Assembly (NCBI GenBank): GCA_950295325.1 | Contig: OX485803.1 | Location: 56,683,554-56,747,553, forward strand | From: Polytrichum commune | Taxonomy: Eukaryota; Streptophyta; Polytrichopsida; Polytrichales; Polytrichaceae | Length of the DNA: 64,000 nucleotides | Direction: 5' to 3' | Shown: positions 58,014-64,000 of the stretch, piece after piece | Numbering within the stretch: position 1 is the stretch's first letter | Layout: every line of letters begins with the position of its first letter | Notes under the pieces: generated by a model | The model's input: the letters and a program-made list of their open reading frames with translations, nothing else | Told to the model about the DNA's origin: nothing | Databases searched by the model: none | Program-made: the position numbers and the translations under genes

Positions 58014-61000
58014 TCAAGCAAGGCCTTCCCTGCGTGAAAGAGCAACAACCAATTTCTGCAGAGATTTGATCTCATTCTCTCGAGACCTGGACTCTTTTTG
58101 CACCTTGGCAAGCTCTAGCTTTGTGGTCTTCAGTTCTTGAAAGTGAGTACACGAGCATGTTGTCATATCTCTTCCCCTTGATTTACCTCCACTAGTTACT
58201 GCATCTAGCATGCAATTGCCCTTGTTATTAGTTCTAAGTTCACTACCTTGTAATTGACCCTCCTCCAATGATCCTTCCGGAGATTCCTGAGCTAGGTACA
58301 AATGGTTTTGGGGTTCATCCATCTCGGTATCTTCTGTTGGGTTACTTCTCCTGCGTTTTGCTACCACGACTTCACTCTCCAATGTGACATTGTCAGTACG
58401 CCTTTTCCGTGAATCTTCCTCTGATTGTACTACCATTGAATGAGCATTTAAAAATTTGCGTACTTGAATCTCTGACCTTAAGAGTCCATCTTTTGATAGC
58501 AAAGCTATTGATTTTTGTGGATACCCATAAGAATCCTGCATATACGTCAAAGATTATTACTTTAGTTTGCAGAAGGCCATGGCTACTGTTAGGAGCAATT
58601 GAAGGTATATATATTGGTCGTAGTTCATCCAACATACAACATCTGGAAGCAGATTCTCAGTGCATTCTAAAAGTACAGCAACGGAATTTCAACCTGAAAA
58701 GGGAGATAACCACCATAAATTCAAATGACAGAACAGGTGCCATACCATGGCAAGCACACCCTCAAGTTGCTCAAAGGCATAGTCAGCATCTTTCATGCTG
58801 TTGAATACTGCAACTGTACATCCTGTTTTGGCTCGATTCTTGAACACAATATCCTGCAATCAAAAAGCATATTCAATATTTTTCCAACTACCTCCACAGC
58901 AGATTAACATCATGTTTTTGAGGCAATCACTAGATTATTCTCAGTTATCTGAGGGAACAAAGAAGAAAAACAGGAACAAGACTCCAAAGGACAGGACACT
59001 AAAGCTTCGGGTGAGGGGGTTTACTACACACTACATACTAATAAGTAATAGCTGAAACCATTTGGAATTATTGTAGGATGGGCAAAAGAACCTGGATTTC
59101 ACAAGGTGCACTGTTATGAAAGAGACGCTGTAGTTGAGGTACAGTAATGTAGTTTGGCAACTTGTGCAATAACAACTTTGAGACAGTCTCTTGAGTCACC
59201 TCCTATTGGAACCAGAAAACAACTGTCAGAACTTAATCCATTGCAAACCCCTGTTCAGCACAATCAATATGTTCTTTAGGTAGCAACCTGAGGAAGCTGA
59301 GGTGTGCAGGTCATAATCTGTTATACAACGTAGCAAAGATGTATTGCTAAAAATTTACAAATCAACTGAATATTCAAAGAAAGATACCTTTACTGGCAGA
59401 GGAATGGAGCATGTGCCAACACCATGCTGAATCCAATATTGAACTATACGCATGGGAATGATAGCATCGTCCAAGCAGTTGTGAGGTTTGTCCTCCTCTC
59501 TAAAATCATATTTCAGCACAGCCTGCAGTCCAAGGAACCGGTCCAATGTCACATACATATAGCTAGTTCACATTTATACAAATACTGATAATAGAACAAG
59601 CGGCAGTACTAAACTATACTGATACATAAGAGTGTACAGGCAGGTTACGTCATTTAAATTAAAAGGTGATTCTAGGAGCACATCCACACCTTGCAGAGAT
59701 TAGAGAGACTTGGGCTATAAGAAACAGGCCAGCTGGAGTCTCGGCACACGAACGATGTGTCAATCACTCGTTTATGATCAACTTTCAATGCTGCAAAATT
59801 AAGACAACCAGCAAAATTGTTACATTATAAACTGATACATTTAAAAACCCTGAATTAGAGGTAAGGAAGCCCATATCCAAGAGAAAATAAAAATCAACGA
59901 AAAAGAAGTTCTTTTACCTCTCAAGTCATGGTACAAGCTATGGCCAACAAGAATGGTGCCTGGTGTCAATAACTTCATGATAAGGTTCTGCAAGACCATA
60001 CCAAATGTCACACACAGATCTATTTTGTAAAGGTAGCATGAGATGCACATTAACTTCCAGTGACTTTTGTCACCCTGTCTAATGGCCTCAACCAATGATT
60101 CGCTGCTGTTGATTATTGAGTCATGGGTTCAAGAAGACGACAGCTAGTAAAACAATTCTCATGCCACCACACAATGATAACCACACTGATTGTAACCTTC
60201 ACATAAATGGCTAGTTCTCTAATTCACAACTCAAGTAGACCAAGCTGCATAAAAATTATTCACTTAGAACATAGTGCATGCAGTTGCAACTCATCTTTGA
60301 AAGGTCTAACCAGCATTTGCAGGCACAATGGCGTGGTCTACCTGAGCATCAGCTTGTGTGACAGTCACTCCTTCTAAATCCTTTGCTGAAACTCCGGTTA
60401 TATTTGTCAGGTAATCCTTCACTTCTTTACTAGGCAGAACCAACTCATCAAGCAGTGTCTGCAAGCACCTCCATATATCTTCATTTCAGGATCGGACTAA
60501 GAATCATATCCAACCTTCCATCACCTGTTCAGAAATTCAAATATCTACATCCCCTCAGACACCACTCTAATCACAAACTGATGCTAAAATTCTCACTGGA
60601 GATAATTCACCCACCAAACCATCGCCTTCGTTTTCCACCTAAATGTAGACATTATACATCTGTAGTTCTATTCTACTTGAACCATTATACTGAGTTGAAT
60701 GGTGTGGACAATCACAACAGGAGAGAGGGTTAAGGCAAAGAGAGGAATGGCATTTGTAACATTTTGGAATTGCATTGACCAACATATACGTACTTGACAA
60801 TCACTCCCAACGGCACATACACGCACAACCTCCTTCTCATCATCTTCACAAACCACCATCTCACAATCAAGTGAGACCATCCTAACCGGGCTATTAATGT
60901 CTCCCCTACTTGAGAATGTCCATCCCTGCAAAAGAAACTCAGAATCTCATCACTACATTAACAGCATATGCAGTAATCCAGTTCGCAGATATTAGTTTCT

Positions 61001-63361
61001 GAGGGGTTAATTCACTGAAGCCCACAACATAGATGTATGAGTCATTGAACCTTCAATCCAATTTGCATCACCTGTTCCTTTCTGACAAAGAGTTGCTTGT
61101 CATGGCCCTTAAAAAGGACATCTTCTACCCAAGGCAGAACAATTATTTAATGCAACATATACCATAGGCACATACAACCAACTTTACTTAATAATCTCAA
61201 AACTGACAGTGCTCGCTAGCCCTTCATTACATGACAAGCCCCTTGCAGAATTATAATGCAGTACTCCAGCTTTACTAACACCAAAAGCAATTATTTAATG
61301 CAGATTGTGTAATACCTCATTCCAAGATTGGAAATTGTAGTTAGCCCGGTATCGTGGATGGGCATGGGTCAAGTCCACCAAGTGCTGTACAAACCACACT
61401 CTAACAAACTTTCAGCACAGTGCATTTTATGACCCATGCAGAGCATGAGAAATACATCTAGAATGACATGAAGTCACTGCACCTATTCGTGACACTTCGA
61501 AGAGTTTGGGTACTTGAAGTGATCCAATTTTTATGCCAATTGTCTTGTTTGATTAGCAATTCAAAGTGGATTCGGAGGCCATGCAATTCAAATATTTAGA
61601 TCATATCTCAATATCTGAAGTCAAAAGTTCCCATGACCCATCATGGTCGCATAAAGGCATCCATTTGTGTTATCCATCTTGTACATGCCCCACCTTTTGC
61701 TTAGTATAAAGTGCTTCTTCTAATAACCTATTTTGATCTTTGCGTAACACCTCACGATTCTGAGACTGTGAGACCATGAGTGACAAGCCACACTTGCTTC
61801 CAATACTGTACATATACTTCAGTGAAGTGTAAAATTGACAAAATTCATGGCCTTACCTATGTGGGAACCTCCACACGCTTCTTTATGTCACAGTGTGCTA
61901 CATAATGGACTTGCCATGTTGTGCACAAAGGTCATGCTATGCCTACTCTTGGTTTTTATTTTTGAGGGAGCATGTAACAGACGCGTTGTGTCCATTATGG
62001 CCTTAATATCAGGTGTCCATAATATGTCCCAAAATGAACTAGGTGCATGTACCTAAGTTGCACACTAAAATTTCTATCACAGTAACAATTGCTCTTCGTA
62101 GAAATCCACATCACATATGAGGGTATTTGTGTTAGACCCTCATCCACATATTACACTCACAGAAGGTACTAAGCCCATAAAAACAGGTGCATTAATGCAT
62201 GTTCCCATGAGTTTATTTGTGTCAAAAAAAACATCTTTAATATCTTGATTGATCTCATTTCATTCTAAAGACCCCAACATTTACCTGTTCTGGAGATTTT
62301 GGCCATGGTTGCGTCTGTTCCAACAACTTTTCACTCTCTCGATGCTGCCCCCACTTCCGAATATTCTTCACCAACTGCAAAATTACTCGAGTTACACAAA
62401 ATCTGACAATGTGCCTGAAACCTTAGTGCCCATACGTTAACCTAAACCCATAACTGGACACCGTACAGTAGTGGCTTAGCTCCCAATCATCACTAGCCAC
62501 ACAATGACGATAAATTCAATCAATTCCCTACCCAATTTACCACAATATATTGATTTTTCCATGCCCTTAGGGATGTGTCAACCCCACTCTCTTGAATCAT
62601 TAAACTCACCACTATGTCTTCTTGCTTTGTGAATGTCTTAATGAATAGCACATCGACCTTAATATCTGAAACCTTGATGCCCATACCTGGACAACATACA
62701 TCAGTGGCTTAGGTCCCAATCGCCACTAGCCACGCAATGACGATTAATTCACTCAATTCCCTACCCAATTTACCACGAAATGTTAATATTGTCATACCCT
62801 TAGGGATGTGTCAACCCCATTCACTTGAAGGAATAAACTCACCTCTATGTCTTTTTGCTTTGTAAATGTCTTCACAAATGCAGCGAGCACATCAACCGGA
62901 TGCTTCCCAGGGTCACTCATACAACCCCCTCTCTTCCTATTCACAACATCCACAAAGTCCTTCCATTCACCCTTCTTTCCTTTCACCTTCCGCCATTGTG
63001 CTCCTCTCACAATCTTCACAAGAATCTGCCACGCGCACAAACAAAAAATCAACTACTATATTCAATCAATTCTTCCCGAATTACCCTACATACGTTCTTC
63101 AAAGTCTGGCAACTCCAAACCCTAATCCACACCCACCTTCAAAAAAAATTGCTCCTACAGCAACAGAGCTTAAATGATGAGATTCTAACAGGCTCTACAC
63201 CCTTCTTGTCCATCCGCCTGGAAATTGAGAGGCGTGCAAGGGATCGAGACATGACCTAGGGTTTCACAGCTTTCTACAGATCGACTGCAAATTGGCAGGC
63301 GAGAAAGACTTACATCGTGATCACATTCTTTAAACCCCGTCAAGTGCTTGGATGCGTCCAT
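58014..63361 (-). CDS. SDN: small RNA degrading nuclease (SDN), DEDDh 3'-5' exonuclease, twelve exons
   Basis: Exons (minus strand): 63314-63361, 62843-63025, 62285-62374, 61316-61384, 60794-60925, 60342-60458, 59918-59987, 59690-59790, 59388-59522, 59092-59202, 58746-58853, 58014-58535. All introns are GT-AG, and the 1686-base CDS stays in frame for 561 residues. Plant SDNs trim mature small RNAs such as miRNAs from the 3' end. Residues 17-130 form the N-terminal SDN region (WKDFVDVVNRK, SDPGKHPVDVLAAF). Exo I is VSLDCEMV (D150, E152), Exo II GTILVGHSLYHDL (D234) and Exo III HNCLDDA (H284, D289), so the DEDDh set is complete. Residues of about 323-415 resemble the family's RRM-like domain. 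The C-terminus has basic patches (RKRR, KRRR) and a coiled coil (about 520-555), as in Arabidopsis SDN1-3. The start is the first ATG after an in-frame TAG. The exon 10 acceptor is ambiguous by one codon (59202 or 59199), and intron 8 and 10 donors (GTGTGG, GTTCTT) are weak. Confidence 0.9.
62415..62880 (-). repeat. tandem duplication of the exon 2/intron 2 junction of SDN
   Basis: Two copies offset by about 233-250 bases: about 62415-62662 and about 62666-62905. The plus-strand blocks CAATTCCCTACCCAATTTAC, CCCTTAGGGATGTGTCAACC and CTATGTCTT.TTGCTTTGT occur in both. The copy nearer exon 2 holds the true end of exon 2 and its donor. The inner copy is a relic exon fragment with a GTGAGTTT donor. 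Confidence 0.9.
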
Positions 63362-63577
63362 GGCCAAATTCTGCAGCTAGGAGCGAAGACGGGGTGAGAG
63401 TTTAACAATTCTGCAATGCAAAGTTCGGCGACCGATCGGAGAAGAACAGAGAGGAGACGAACTAGGAGGAAGGGTTTTGAGTTTTGGGTTTTGGGCTTAG
63501 GGCAAGCTCCGCCGAAAAAGTAAAGCTACCAGGGTTACACGGAAAAATCAAAGAGTTATGAAAAAAAATAACTACAC
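63362..63577 (-). promoter_or_regulatory. SDN: SDN 5' UTR and proximal promoter region
   Basis: About 215 bases separate the SDN ATG from an inverted-repeat element. They are mostly purine/pyrimidine-mixed without repeats, so the 5' UTR and core promoter probably lie here. No convincing TATA box was identified. Confidence 0.4.
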
Positions 63578-63998
63578 TGATTATCCCATTTAGTGAGGGT
63601 GGGCTCATAGTGCGTGTGGGAAATTAGTGAAGGTGATTCTAAATTTCTTTAAATTAGTGCCATCATAATATATAGGGTTTCGGGAGCCAATAATATCAAA
63701 GTGCATGAAACAAAGCTCTCTTTAGTTTCTTTGCGTAAGGAGGTACCTTAGGAGTGAGTGGCTTGGATTGAAAAGAAAAAGAAAAAAGAAAAAGTCTCTT
63801 CGAACTCACCAAAACAAATTATGCACTCTACAAACATCTTAGAGCACGCATTGATTATCTTGAAATGTATGGTAAATGAACATGTGTTCATGAATTTAGT
63901 ATCACTTATTAAAAATTCTAGCCCTCACTAATTTTGAGATTAGGCAAAATAGTGTGTGTTTCGGGAATTAGTATCACACACATTAAATGGGATAATCA
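63578..63998. mobile_element. MITE-like TIR element upstream of SDN, 421 bp
   Basis: The left end TGATTATCCCATTTA at 63578 and the right end TAAATGGGATAATCA ending at 63998 are perfect inverted copies. Weaker inverted similarity continues inward (GTGTGGGAAATTAGT against the reverse of the right side, GATACTAATTCCCG). The element runs to 2 bases from the window edge, so a target duplication cannot be checked. Non-coding. Confidence 0.7.
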
Positions 63999-64000
63999 AT

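Noticed and set aside
1-64000. tRNA, rRNA and known snRNA genes
   Set aside because: Scanned by eye on both strands; no convincing cloverleaf or conserved RNA sequence was found. The PBS is only a tRNA complement.

Overview
The window looks like a nuclear chromosome segment from a land plant. It holds a plant-type Ty3/Gypsy LTR retrotransposon, intron-rich genes with GT-AG splice sites, many short inverted-repeat transposons and long AT-rich stretches with no genes. Two host genes have clear plant relatives: a glycine-rich protein A3-like gene and a SMALL RNA DEGRADING NUCLEASE (SDN) gene. The species cannot be named from sequence alone. Nothing looks bacterial, organellar or viral apart from the retroelement.

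Layout. (1) Positions 1-10480 hold one almost complete Ty3/Gypsy element: the last 654 bases of its 5' LTR, a leader with a primer-binding-site-like sequence, one uninterrupted 2080-residue gag-protease-RT-RNaseH-integrase ORF, and a 2.6 kb composite 3' LTR. The LTR overlap is nearly identical by eye, so the insertion is young. It abuts a diverged LTR end of a related element (to 11769). (2) Positions 11770 to about 54000 are a transposon graveyard without a convincing host gene. It holds short TIR elements (12463-12740; 19698-20811 with a 9-bp target duplication), a five-copy MITE family (36.5, 38.8, 44.9, 45.5 and 49.0 kb), a decayed pogo/Tigger-like transposase at 40888 to about 42060 with a nearby foldback derivative (37325-38815), a PIF/Harbinger-like transposase scrap, a long-TIR element at 51.7-52.7 kb carrying a nested MITE, microsatellites and many poly-C/poly-G runs. 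(3) Positions 54594-63361 hold the two host genes, both on the minus strand. The three-exon gene encodes a 192-residue YPP-repeat, Gly/His/Lys-rich protein. The twelve-exon gene encodes a 561-residue SDN-type 3'-5' exonuclease with all DEDDh residues present. An inverted-repeat element lies just upstream of the SDN gene at the right edge.

The two host genes share a strand but nothing suggests a common function. The main points of interest are the 3' LTR, where one tandem copy lacks exactly a 335-bp segment that can be read as a GT-AG intron, the duplicated exon fragment with its splice donor inside SDN intron 2, and the clear pair of a transposase-bearing pogo remnant and its non-autonomous derivative. 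I found no evidence for a wholly new biological system. All repeat and splice calls were made by eye.
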